DNA of 64,000 bases, taken from positions 202,201-266,200 of the forward strand of contig JANOCT010000001.1 in assembly GCA_031412335.1 (NCBI GenBank). The letters are read 5' to 3'. The position numbers were made by a program, and so were the translations under genes. The stretch comes from JBBQYA01 sp031412335 (GTDB lineage: Bacteria; Bacteroidota; Bacteroidia; Sphingobacteriales; Sphingobacteriaceae). The notes beneath the pieces were generated by a model that was not told the origin of the DNA, ran no database searches, and was given only the letters and a program-made list of their open reading frames with translations. Below are positions 7,552 through 15,120 of the stretch, one piece after another; the first letter of the stretch is position 1, and the number at the start of each line of letters is the position of its first letter.

Positions 7552-10500
7552 GCAAAGTAGGTCAAAAAGAACGTGCCACCCAAAACCGAATTGTGCATTT
7601 GTTTCAAGAGCAATTGCAGTACAAGTATTTAGGTAATTGGGAAGAACGAGCAAATAACAGCAATATAGAAGAAACAGAGTTGCGCAAGTTTCTGCAAACG
7701 AAATACAGCGAAGAACTTATCAACAAAGCCATTTTTGCTTTAAAAAAAGAAGCTAACATTAATAGTAACGATGATCTGTTCACTGCAAACAAAGAAGTGT
7801 ATTCTATGCTTCGCTATGGAACTTCGAAAAAGGTGGATGCCATTAAAAGACTTGAACACGTTGATTTTATTGATTGGGAAAATCCTATCAACAACCACTT
7901 CGCCATTGCCGAAGAAGTAACCATAAAAGGTTTTAAAGAACGCAGACCCGATATTGTATTGTACATAAACGGTATTGCCATTGGTGTTTTGGAATTAAAA
8001 AAAGCTAGTCAATCAGCATCTCAAGGAATAAGGCAAAATATAAGTAACCAATCTAAATATTTCAATCCTTGGTTTTTTACTACCATTCAATTGGTGCTGG
8101 CTGGCAACGACAGTAATGGTTTGTTTTATGGCACCACAAAAACGGAAGAAAAATACTTTCTGAAATGGAAAGAAGATAACGATGTGTACAATCCGGATGA
8201 AATACTCTTGGACAAACACATCATTCAGTTTTGTAACAAAGAACGTTTACTCGAAATCGTTCACAACTTTGTGATTTTCGATTTTGGCACTAAAAAATTA
8301 TGTCGCCCCAATCAATATTTCGGCATAAAAGAAGCTCAGAAATACCTTGCTAACAAAGAAGGCGGCATCATTTGGCACACACAAGGCAGCGGAAAGAGTT
8401 TAACCATGGTGTGGTTGGCTAAATGGATTTTAGAAAATAATCCGAAAGCCCGATTACTCGTTGTAACCGACCGTACGGAATTGGATGAACAGATTGAAGG
8501 CGTGTTTTTAGGTGTTGGCGAAACCATTAAACGAACTAAAAGCGGAGCCGATTTAGTTTCAATATTGAATAATACATCGCCCAGATTGATTTGTAGCTTG
8601 GTGCATAAGTTTGGTGGAAAAGAGGAAAATGCAACTGATGAATTTGTAACTGCATTAAAACAATCCAAGGATTTTCAGCCTAAGGGAGAATTTGTGGTTT
8701 TTATAGACGAATGTCACCGAACACAAAGTGGTGACTTGCACAAAGCAATGAAAAGCATATTGCCTGAAAATTCAATTTTCATTGGATTTACAGGTACACC
8801 TTTATTGAAGAAAGACAAAAAGAAAAGTCTGGAAGTTTTCGGTAGGTACATACACACCTACAAATTTGACGAAGCAGTAAAAGATGGAGTTGTTTTGGAT
8901 TTGCTCTATGAAGCCCGCGATGTTGATCAACATGTATTAGACCAAAAAGGAATTGACGATTGGTTTGAAATTGTAACCAAAGGAATGAACGACCTGCCAA
9001 AAGCAGAGCTGAAACAGAAATGGGGCACTATGCAAAAAGTGTTAAGCACTAAAAGTCGTTTGGAGAGAATTGTATTTGACATCAAAAAAGATTTCATCAC
9101 AAAACCACGCTTGAAAGATGGTAGAGGGAATGCAATTTTAGTTTCAAGAAGTATTTATGAAGCTTGTCGCTATTATGAGCTATTTCAAAGCTTTGGGATA
9201 AAGAAATGCGGTATCATTACTAGTTTTGAGCCCAATGAAAACACCATAAAAATTGAAGAAACTGGAAACGGAGAAACTGAGAAAAAAGAGCAATTTGAGA
9301 TTTATCAAAAAATGCTCAAAGACTATGGCTTTACGGATGCTGAGAGTTTTGAAAAGTTTGCTAAAAAGAAATTCAAAGATGAACCTGCCAATATGCAATT
9401 GCTTATTGTAGTTGATAAATTATTGACAGGTTTTGATGCGATACACTGCTCATATTTGTACATTGATAAGCAGATGCAAGACCACGGTTTATTTCAAGCT
9501 ATTTGCCGTACCAACAGATTAGGAAAGGAAGAAGAAAACGACCCTTATTATAAAGAATTTGGATATATTATTGACTATAAAAACCTGTTAGATAATCTCA
9601 ATAAATCAATTACAGATTATACTTCAGATGCATTTGATGCCTTTGATGAAGAAGATGTAAAAGGCTTGTTGACAGAAAGATTAGTAAAAGCAAAAGAACG
9701 TTTAGAAGATTCCATAGAGGCATTGCATCAATTGTGTTTAGACGTTCCACCACCAAAACAGATAGAACAATATTATCATTATTTCTGTGGCGACTCAAGC
9801 AACAAAGACGACCTGAAAGACCGAGAAGAAAAACGATTGACTTTATACAAATTGGTAGTCGCATTAATTAGAGCTTACAACAACATAGCCGCTGAGATGA
9901 TTGAAGCAGGTTACACACAAGCCGAAGCAGACAAAATAAAAGAGAAAGTAATTTACTATGCTGAAATGCGAAACAGCATCAAGCTTTACAGTCACGACTA
10001 TATCGACTTAAAAAAATATGAACCCGATATGCGTCAGATGTTGGATATGTATCTTACAGCCGATCCAAGCCGTGTGCTTTCTAATTTAGGCGAAGCCACA
10101 TTACTTCAACTTATTGTTGAAAATGGAATTGAAGAAGCCATTGATAAATTGCCCGGTAGCATTAAAGGAAATAAATCGGCAATGAGTGAAACCATTGAAA
10201 ATAATATGCGGAAAACGATTATTCAGGAAATGCCTATTAATCCTGCCTATTATGAAAAAATGAGTTTATTGCTTTTGGAGTTAATACGGTTAAGAAAAGA
10301 AGGTGCAATAACTTACGAAGAACTATTAAAAAAATATGAAGATTTAGCCAACAATATTCAGCCAAATACTAAGAAGTCGTATCCAAAAGATATTGACACA
10401 AAACCCAAACAAGCACTTTACGACAACTTAATGGAAAACGAAGAATTGTCGATTGCGCTGGACAAAAAAGTTCAATATGGCAAAGATGATGACTGGAGAA

Positions 10501-10625
10501 GTACACATATTAAAAGACGAAATGTTGAGATTATCATAAGGCAAGTTTTATCGGATTATGACATTAAAGATGAAGCTGTTGTGAGTAAAATATTTGATTT
10601 AATTTCAAATCAAAAGGAATATTAA
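7548..10625 (+). CDS. hsdR: Type I restriction-modification system, restriction/translocase subunit
   Basis: A 1025-residue motor-nuclease. The N-terminal PD-(D/E)xK nuclease is seen in RRPDIVLYINGIAIGVLELKKA (about residues 130-152). The SF2 helicase core has Walker A HTQGSGKSLTM near 277, Walker B/DExH FIDECHRTQSG near 386, motif III FTGTPLL near 413 and motif VI-like QAICRTNRLGKEEEND near 650. It cleaves DNA after ATP-driven translocation when the site is unmethylated. The start overlaps the RAYT stop. All nuclease and motor motifs are intact, so restriction is probably functional despite the inserted transposase gene. Confidence 0.96.
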   Translation: MSKVGQKERATQNRIVHLFQEQLQYKYLGNWEERANNSNIEETELRKFLQTKYSEELINKAIFALKKEANINSNDDLFTANKEVYSMLRYGTSKKVDAIKRLEHVDFIDWENPINNHFAIAEEVTIKGFKERRPDIVLYINGIAIGVLELKKASQSASQGIRQNISNQSKYFNPWFFTTIQLVLAGNDSNGLFYGTTKTEEKYFLKWKEDNDVYNPDEILLDKHIIQFCNKERLLEIVHNFVIFDFGTKKLCRPNQYFGIKEAQKYLANKEGGIIWHTQGSGKSLTMVWLAKWILENNPKARLLVVTDRTELDEQIEGVFLGVGETIKRTKSGADLVSILNNTSPRLICSLVHKFGGKEENATDEFVTALKQSKDFQPKGEFVVFIDECHRTQSGDLHKAMKSILPENSIFIGFTGTPLLKKDKKKSLEVFGRYIHTYKFDEAVKDGVVLDLLYEARDVDQHVLDQKGIDDWFEIVTKGMNDLPKAELKQKWGTMQKVLSTKSRLERIVFDIKKDFITKPRLKDGRGNAILVSRSIYEACRYYELFQSFGIKKCGIITSFEPNENTIKIEETGNGETEKKEQFEIYQKMLKDYGFTDAESFEKFAKKKFKDEPANMQLLIVVDKLLTGFDAIHCSYLYIDKQMQDHGLFQAICRTNRLGKEEENDPYYKEFGYIIDYKNLLDNLNKSITDYTSDAFDAFDEEDVKGLLTERLVKAKERLEDSIEALHQLCLDVPPPKQIEQYYHYFCGDSSNKDDLKDREEKRLTLYKLVVALIRAYNNIAAEMIEAGYTQAEADKIKEKVIYYAEMRNSIKLYSHDYIDLKKYEPDMRQMLDMYLTADPSRVLSNLGEATLLQLIVENGIEEAIDKLPGSIKGNKSAMSETIENNMRKTIIQEMPINPAYYEKMSLLLLELIRLRKEGAITYEELLKKYEDLANNIQPNTKKSYPKDIDTKPKQALYDNLMENEELSIALDKKVQYGKDDDWRSTHIKRRNVEIIIRQVLSDYDIKDEAVVSKIFDLISNQKEY

Positions 10626-10626
10626 G

Positions 10627-11343
10627 ATGCATCAAATCGAAATCAGTGACTTCATCATTGATGTGGTACGAAAGAGCATAAAAAATATGCATCTTTCAGT
10701 TTACCCTCCAACTGGCAGGGTTCGAATTGCTGCACCCCTAAATATTGATGACGAAGCTGTAAGATTATTTGCGATTTCTAAATTAGGTTGGATAAAAAAA
10801 AACCAACGTAAATTTGAAAAACAAGAAAGACAATCACCCAGAGCATTTGCCGAAAGAGAAAGTCATTATTTTGCAGGAAGAAGATATTTGTTAAGAGTCA
10901 TCGAACGAGAATCACCACCCGTGGTTATCATTAAAACCAAAACGTTCATTGACCTTTTTGTAAGATCAAATACAAGTATTGAACAAAGACAAAATATTTT
11001 GAATGAATGGTATCGCAAGCAATTAAAAGATCAAATTCCTGCACTCATAGCCAAATGGGAAAAAATTATCGAAGTCACAGTATCAGACTGGGGAGTAAAA
11101 CAAATGAAAACCAAATGGGGAACTTGTAATATAGAACAAAAAAGGATTTGGGTTAATCTTGAATTGGCTAAAAAACCGACATATTGTTTAGAATATATTG
11201 TAGTTCATGAAATGATACATTTATTAGAACGACATCACAACGACCGTTTTTTAGCATACATTGAAAAGTTTTTACCAAAATGGAAGTTTTATAAAGAGGA
11301 ATTAAATCGTTTACCAGTTAGTCATGGTGAGTGGACATACTGA
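10627..11343 (+). CDS. YgjP-type (DUF45) zinc metallopeptidase at the end of the hsd operon
   Basis: 238 residues. The C-terminal half has the DUF45/WLM-like signature: KTKWGTCN, then VVHEMIHLLERHHNDRF, i.e. HExxH plus a third His ligand. The N-terminal half (VYPPTGRVRIAAPLNIDDEA) is the typical YgjP beta-rich part. It follows hsdR by one base, so it is co-transcribed with the restriction system; DUF45 peptidases often sit beside type I systems. Its substrate is unknown; proteolytic turnover of restriction subunits is a possible role, by inference only. Confidence 0.88.
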   Translation: MHQIEISDFIIDVVRKSIKNMHLSVYPPTGRVRIAAPLNIDDEAVRLFAISKLGWIKKNQRKFEKQERQSPRAFAERESHYFAGRRYLLRVIERESPPVVIIKTKTFIDLFVRSNTSIEQRQNILNEWYRKQLKDQIPALIAKWEKIIEVTVSDWGVKQMKTKWGTCNIEQKRIWVNLELAKKPTYCLEYIVVHEMIHLLERHHNDRFLAYIEKFLPKWKFYKEELNRLPVSHGEWTY

Positions 11344-11397
11344 CAAAAATTCATTTCATTTTATAATAGAAGTTTTTAGTAATGATATTTGAACCAC

Positions 11398-11690
11398 CGA
11401 GCAAAAAGGTCGGAGTTTGATGTAAAAAGGTCGGAACTTCGGGGTCCAACCACGTAACGCCGAGCAAATAGGTCGGAGTTTGATGCAAAAAGGCCGGAAC
11501 TTCGGGGTCTAACCCCGGAACGCCGAGCAAAAAGGTCGGAGTTTGATGCAAATAGGTCGGAACTTCGGGGTCTAACCCCGGAACACAGAGCAAAAAGGTC
11601 GGAATTTGATGCAAAAAGGGCGGAACTTTTGGGCTTAAGCCCAAAACGCCGAGCAAAAAGGTCGGAGTTTCATGCAAAAAGGTCGATAAT
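11398..11690. repeat. 63-bp tandem repeat array, about 4.6 units, each with an inverted repeat
   Basis: Units start at 11398, 11461, 11524, 11587 and 11650 (the last partial), an exact 63-base period. Each unit holds two copies of a GCAAAAAGGTCGGA-like sequence 24 bases apart, followed by a dyad. The dyad is TTCGGGGTCTAACCCCGGAA in units 2 and 3, a decayed form in unit 1, and a different but perfect 20-bp palindrome, TTTTGGGCTTAAGCCCAAAA, in unit 4 (11627-11646). The hairpin is therefore kept while its sequence changes. A solo, diverged unit lies at 13294-13340. The array fills most of the 505-base gap between the peptidase and the AraC gene. Confidence 0.93.
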
Positions 11691-11752
11691 TTAGAATGTT
11701 CTCATTCACAAACAATATTACCCCATTAAACAATTAATAAACTACTGCAAAA

Positions 11753-11765
11753 CTTTTGCATATTT
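11753..11765 (+). promoter_or_regulatory. CTTTTGCATATTT upstream element of the AraC gene
   Basis: The same 13-base string stands before hsdM (2167) and the DinB-like gene (14254). Here the upstream flank AACTACTGCAAAA also resembles the 14241 site (AACTACTACGAAT). It probably contains a -7 box (AACTTTTG against TAnnTTTG), but no TTG lies at the matching -33 distance. Confidence 0.3.
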
Positions 11766-11848
11766 ACCTATCAGATGCAAATCCTTGATAACCATGGTAT
11801 GTTTATCTTGGTTTTTATGAATCAGATTAACATGAAAAACTGTTTTAC

Positions 11849-12697
11849 ATGCCAGAAATAATACAAAATATTAGGACAAAGCGTTGTGAACTTCATCCTG
11901 CCTTACATTCATTAGTAAAGCATATTATATTGATAGACGCTGATTTTGGAGGTTTACCGATAAATTTGGAAGGTAATTTTATGCCTTCGCCTGATCAAGC
12001 TATATTCATTAATATTTTCACCCGTTTCAAAGTAAAAAAAGCAGGTGAGGTTAATTTTAATACCAGCACATCTTGTACTCTTATTGGTCCTCAAATAACT
12101 CCCGTAAAACTGCTGGTGCAAGAAAGCCATAAAGCGATAACGGTTATTTTTCATCCCGGTGGCTTGAACCGTTTTTTAGGCATACCCATGACAGAATTAT
12201 TTGATAATGGAACCAGTGCCAGAGAAGTGATCGGTAAAGAAATAGACGAACTTTTAGATAAATGCCACGATACACTATCCTTTCATGCGCTGGATGGTAT
12301 TATACAAAATTATTTTCTGCATAAGTTATCGATGGTAAAAGGTGAACTACCCATAGATTTTGCTCTTCAATATTTGATTACAAATTACAATACCGACATC
12401 GCTGATATTGCAAAAATGGCTTGTATGAGCATCAGAAGTTTTGAGCGTAAATGCCAGGAAAGACTGGGAATGCCAGCAAAGATGTTTGCACGAATTGCCA
12501 GATTTCATAAAGCGTATAAAATGCTGGAAAGCCAAAAGGCGGTTAAATGGACAGACATAGCCCATTGTGCAGGTTATTACGACCAAATGCATTTCATCAA
12601 AGACTTTAAAGAATTCGCAAAGTTCACTCCTACCCTCGTTCAAAAAGAACTTTCCAGTGAACATCTACAGTTTCAGTTAGATTGGGACAGAATTTAA
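11849..12697 (+). CDS. AraC-family transcriptional regulator
   Basis: 282 residues. The C-terminal 100 residues carry two helix-turn-helix units typical of AraC/XylS proteins: DIADIAKMACMSIRSFERKCQERLGMPAKM and a second containing WTDIAHCAGYYDQMHFIKDFKEFAKFTP. The N-terminal 160 residues are the beta-rich sensor of the group with an LHPALHSLVKHIILID opening and KAITVIFHPGGLNRFLGIPM. The ligand is unknown. The gene is followed on the same strand by a membrane-protein gene whose promoter carries a dyad, which makes that gene its likely target. The ATG at 11849 opens a full-length family member. Confidence 0.9.
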   Translation: MPEIIQNIRTKRCELHPALHSLVKHIILIDADFGGLPINLEGNFMPSPDQAIFINIFTRFKVKKAGEVNFNTSTSCTLIGPQITPVKLLVQESHKAITVIFHPGGLNRFLGIPMTELFDNGTSAREVIGKEIDELLDKCHDTLSFHALDGIIQNYFLHKLSMVKGELPIDFALQYLITNYNTDIADIAKMACMSIRSFERKCQERLGMPAKMFARIARFHKAYKMLESQKAVKWTDIAHCAGYYDQMHFIKDFKEFAKFTPTLVQKELSSEHLQFQLDWDRI

Positions 12698-12698
12698 T

Positions 12699-12745
12699 TT
12701 TGTCGTTTTTGTACTATCGCATCCGGTACACGACAAATATTTTTG
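12699..12745 (+). promoter_or_regulatory. dyad operator and -7 box before the 157-residue membrane-protein gene
   Basis: TTTGTCG at 12699-12705 and CGACAAA at 12731-12737 form an inverted repeat; inside it, GTAC occurs at 12711 and 12726. A perfect TAnnTTTG box (TATTTTTG, 12738-12745) abuts the right arm. The dyad thus occupies the -15 to -45 zone, as expected for an AraC-type activator site. Assignment to the adjacent AraC protein is inference. Confidence 0.45.
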
Positions 12746-12771
12746 ACCCAGAAAATTTAAACTAAACAACA

Positions 12772-13245
12772 ATGAAAAAGATAATTTTATTTGCCTCCAT
12801 AGCTTTTGCGAGTGGTGTTTTATTTGTCAATATTTATAATTCCATCGTAAATGCGGTTGATTGGGAAAGTAATATTCCTGAATCTATAATTGCTGCAAAG
12901 AACTTTTTTAAGCCAGCAGATCCAGGTACTTATTTTAAAATATTTTCTCCTGCTACCCAAATGTTAACCTTGTTGACATTAATTCTACATTGGAAAAAAG
13001 TACCTTCGGTAAGATGGTTATTGGGTATCTCTTTATTCTTTTATATATCGGCTGATATATTGAGCTTTACTTATTTCCACCCACGAAACGATATTATGTT
13101 TTTATCCGATCAGCTTGCTGATACAGAAACACTTAAAAAATTAGCATCAGAATGGAGTTCGATGAATTGGGTTAGATCCTTTATTGTTTTTCTTGGTCTT
13201 GTCTTTTCATTTCTGTCGCTCGACAAAGTTTACTCGGTGAAATAA
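12772..13245 (+). CDS. four-helix membrane protein, DUF1772-like
   Basis: 157 residues with four predicted membrane segments: about 3-24, 65-82, 85-105 and 134-152. The WSSMNWVRSF motif before the last helix recalls the NxxR of DUF1772/anthrone-oxygenase-like proteins; the assignment is tentative. It lies 74 bases after the AraC gene behind a dyad and -7 box, so it is probably regulated by that protein. A truncated, internally deleted copy of the same gene remains at 14076-14159, showing that this locus was once duplicated. Confidence 0.7.
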   Translation: MKKIILFASIAFASGVLFVNIYNSIVNAVDWESNIPESIIAAKNFFKPADPGTYFKIFSPATQMLTLLTLILHWKKVPSVRWLLGISLFFYISADILSFTYFHPRNDIMFLSDQLADTETLKKLASEWSSMNWVRSFIVFLGLVFSFLSLDKVYSVK

Positions 13246-13293
13246 ATATTTTCGGGTTTAATTAATAAAGTGTTTTAAATTTAAATAAATACC

Positions 13294-13340
13294 AGTTTGA
13301 TGTAAAATGGTCGGAACTCCGTGATCTCACCCTAGAAAGC
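13294..13340. repeat. solo diverged unit of the 63-bp repeat
   Basis: AGTTTGATGTAAAATGGTCGG and the following ACT-CCG-GATC-ACCC stretch align base for base with the second half of unit 1 of the array at 11398, including the TGTAAAA variant found only in that unit. It lies in the gap between two convergent genes. Confidence 0.7.
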
Positions 13341-13433
13341 TTTTAAACAAAGATTTTTCAAAACAAAATCATGAAACAGGGAAGATTTTATATAAATGCA
13401 GCAAGAAGAAAATAGAGATGAGAAAATTCAACG

Positions 13434-13463
13434 CAAAAAAAAAGCTGTTCATAAAGAACAGCT
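13434..13463 (-). terminator. rho-independent terminator of the DUF4382 lipoprotein gene
   Basis: The stem AGCTGTTC / GAACAGCT (13443-13450 and 13456-13463) has a 5-base loop. Read on the minus strand it is followed by a run of nine T (13435-13443 complement). It lies 20 bases past the stop codon. Confidence 0.85.
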
Positions 13464-13482
13464 CTTAAGTTAATACTATATA

Positions 13483-14019
13483 TTATTTAATTCGAATCAC
13501 AGGTTTCAACATATATTTACCAGCTCCATTTTGGCTAACAGACAAGGCAGCATCAAAATCAATTAGCAATATATTTAAAGGTTGATCTAATTTTTTACTG
13601 AATTTTATTTTCAAGCCAGACTCTGAACCACTTGGAACAGTCAGTGGATAAATAGTACCATTGTCTTTTACAGTGCTATTTGGTCCAAGTATTAACCTGA
13701 TCTCTTTTATTTGTCTTTGAGGTATTAACCCGTTTGCCAACAAAGTATCTACACCATTTTGTAATAATAATAAATTGTAAATACCAGCTTGTGTATTTAG
13801 GGTAACCCAATTTAATGTACTGTCATTTACATCATCTCTATACTTTACCCTAACAGTTTGAATATCGATATTTACTTCTTCTAGCGCCGAAGGTGCATCC
13901 GTCATTCTTATTTCAAGATTGGCTTCTTCAGCAACACCATCAGAATCTGATTTTTTGCAAGATATTAAGCTCGTTATCAATAATGAGCTAAATAATAGGA
14001 ATAGAATACTTTTCTTCAT
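13483..14019 (-). CDS. DUF4382 domain lipoprotein
   Basis: 178 residues. An N-terminal lipoprotein signal ends in the lipobox ITSLISC, followed by KKSDSD. The rest is the DUF4382 beta-sandwich: EIRMTDAPSALEEVNIDIQTV, WVTLNTQAGIYNLLLLQNG, QIKEIRLILGPNSTV and VPSGSESGLKI. It is expected in the periplasm or outer membrane, anchored by its lipid; the molecular role is unknown. The length is typical for single-domain members. It is convergent with the upstream membrane-protein gene and has its own terminator. Confidence 0.9.
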   Translation of the reverse strand: MKKSILFLLFSSLLITSLISCKKSDSDGVAEEANLEIRMTDAPSALEEVNIDIQTVRVKYRDDVNDSTLNWVTLNTQAGIYNLLLLQNGVDTLLANGLIPQRQIKEIRLILGPNSTVKDNGTIYPLTVPSGSESGLKIKFSKKLDQPLNILLIDFDAALSVSQNGAGKYMLKPVIRIK

Positions 14020-14075
14020 TTTTATAATTTTATAGACATTAGAAAATACCGTGCCGTTAAAATTTTAAAATAAGG

Positions 14076-14159
14076 AATGCTACTCAAATGCTAACCTTTT
14101 TGGCTTTTGGTCTTATATTTTTATTTCTGTCGCTTTACAAAGTTTACTTTGTGAAATAA
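14076..14159 (+). pseudogene. remnant of a second copy of the 157-residue membrane-protein gene
   Basis: The frame reads NATQMLTFLAFGLIFLFLSL then YKVYFVK and stop. ATQMLT matches the middle of the intact gene (ATQMLTLLTLI, about residue 60), and LAFGLIFLFLSLYKVYFVK matches its C-terminus (LGLVFSFLSLDKVYSVK). The two parts are joined directly, so about 75 codons between them are missing and the 5' end is gone. Similarity continues a few bases past the stop (GTGAAATAAA, then ATCGGGTT). This is a decayed tandem duplicate separated from the intact copy by the DUF4382 gene. Confidence 0.8.
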
Positions 14160-14227
14160 AGTATCATCGGGTTGTAAAACACTGAGGATAAGTAGTAAAA
14201 TTTAGGATTTCTTTAACCACAACAATA

Positions 14228-14267
14228 TTGAAAATCAAAAAACTACTACGAATCTTTTGCATATTTG
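14228..14267 (+). promoter_or_regulatory. putative promoter of the DinB-like gene
   Basis: TTG at 14228-14230, a 21-base spacer, then ATCTTTTG (14252-14259) running into CATATTTG. It has the same layout and the same CTTTTGCATATTTG string as the site before the hsd operon. Confidence 0.35.
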
Positions 14268-14313
14268 ATTATAGCGATCAAGTGAAAATAAAATAACAAA
14301 CAGGCAAGGAATT

Positions 14314-14898
14314 ATGAAAAATGACTTTTTAGATAGCGCAAGAAAACAATTCGAATATTACAAAATGCTTGGAGACAAAACGTTTTCACAAGTTCAGGAC
14401 GATAAATTGTTTTGGCAATACAATGAAGACAGCAATAGCATAGCGACAATCGTTAAACATCTTTCAGGAAATATGCTTTCACGTTGGACAGACTTTCTGA
14501 CTTCAGACGGAGAAAAAGAATTTCGTAACAGAGACGCTGAATTTGAAAATGACATAATAAGTAAAGAAGAACTTTTAGAAAAGTGGAATAAAGGCTGGAC
14601 TTGTCTTTTCAACGGAATCAACTCATTGACAATTAATGACCTTGATAAAATTATTTATATACGCAATCAAGGTCATACAGTAACCGAAGCCATTAGTAGA
14701 CAACTTGCACATTATCCATATCATATTGGTCAAATTGTATTCTTAGGAAAAATGCTTGCAGAAAACGGTTGGACTTCATTGTCAATTCCAAAAGGAGAAT
14801 CGCAAGCATTCAACAACAATAAATTTTTAAAACCTAAACAAAGAGGACATTTTACCGACGAATTTTTGAACAACAAAAATGAAAACCCAAACAGCTAA
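14314..14898 (+). CDS. DinB/DUF1572-like four-helix metalloenzyme family protein
   Basis: 194 residues of the DUF1572 branch of the DinB superfamily. Putative metal-binding histidines are in IVKHLSGNM (near residue 48) and HYPYHIGQIVFLGKML (near residue 133). Members are cytoplasmic four-helix bundles, some acting as thiol-dependent transferases; the substrate here is unknown. The ATG at 14314 gives the usual MKNDFLDSARKQFEYY start. The gene is monocistronic and immediately followed by a KilA-N gene remnant. Confidence 0.88.
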   Translation: MKNDFLDSARKQFEYYKMLGDKTFSQVQDDKLFWQYNEDSNSIATIVKHLSGNMLSRWTDFLTSDGEKEFRNRDAEFENDIISKEELLEKWNKGWTCLFNGINSLTINDLDKIIYIRNQGHTVTEAISRQLAHYPYHIGQIVFLGKMLAENGWTSLSIPKGESQAFNNNKFLKPKQRGHFTDEFLNNKNENPNS

Positions 14899-14902
14899 CT
14901 GA

Positions 14903-15094
14903 AACACCATCGAGTTTTTAGGCATTTGGGATAGTGTTTATAATCCAAATTTTAATTATGGCGAATTCGCCATAATTAAAAGCCAGGCAGGAAGCAATAA
15001 TTTTGTCCTTTCCGCTAAACAATGGATAGAACAAACTGGAGCAAATGGTTTAACCGCAAAAGCATGGTAATATGGTGGAACTTATGCCAAATAA
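14903..15094 (+). pseudogene. KilA-N domain gene remnant with internal stops
   Basis: The frame from 14903 reads NTIEFLGIWDSVYNPNFN, then YGEFAIIKSQAGSNN, FVLSAKQWIEQTGANGLTA, KAW, stop (15068-15070), then YGGTYAK and stop at 15092. This is the KilA-N DNA-binding domain core as found in Bacteroidota proteins, which normally continue GRYGGTYAHKDIAFEFASW. A stop (TGA at 14900) precedes the fragment and no start codon is available, so both ends of the gene are lost. The residue order is otherwise well preserved, suggesting recent decay. KilA-N proteins are of phage or mobile-element origin. Confidence 0.82.
14950..14981. repeat. perfect 32-bp palindrome within the KilA-N remnant
   Basis: The half-site TTTTAATTATGGCGAA is followed by its exact reverse complement. 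It lies inside the fragment codons for NFNYGEFAIIK. It could fold into a 14-bp hairpin or act as a protein site. Confidence 0.8.
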
Positions 15095-15120
15095 ACCTTT
15101 CAATAAAAACACAGCACCTT

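Noticed and set aside
11351..11677. 108-codon minus-strand frame across the tandem repeat
   Set aside because: It exists because 63 is a multiple of three; the product is a hydrophobic 21-residue repeat with no known fold, and the conserved feature is the DNA dyad.
11398..11690. CRISPR array
   Set aside because: Units are contiguous at 63 bases with no unique spacers, and no cas gene is present.
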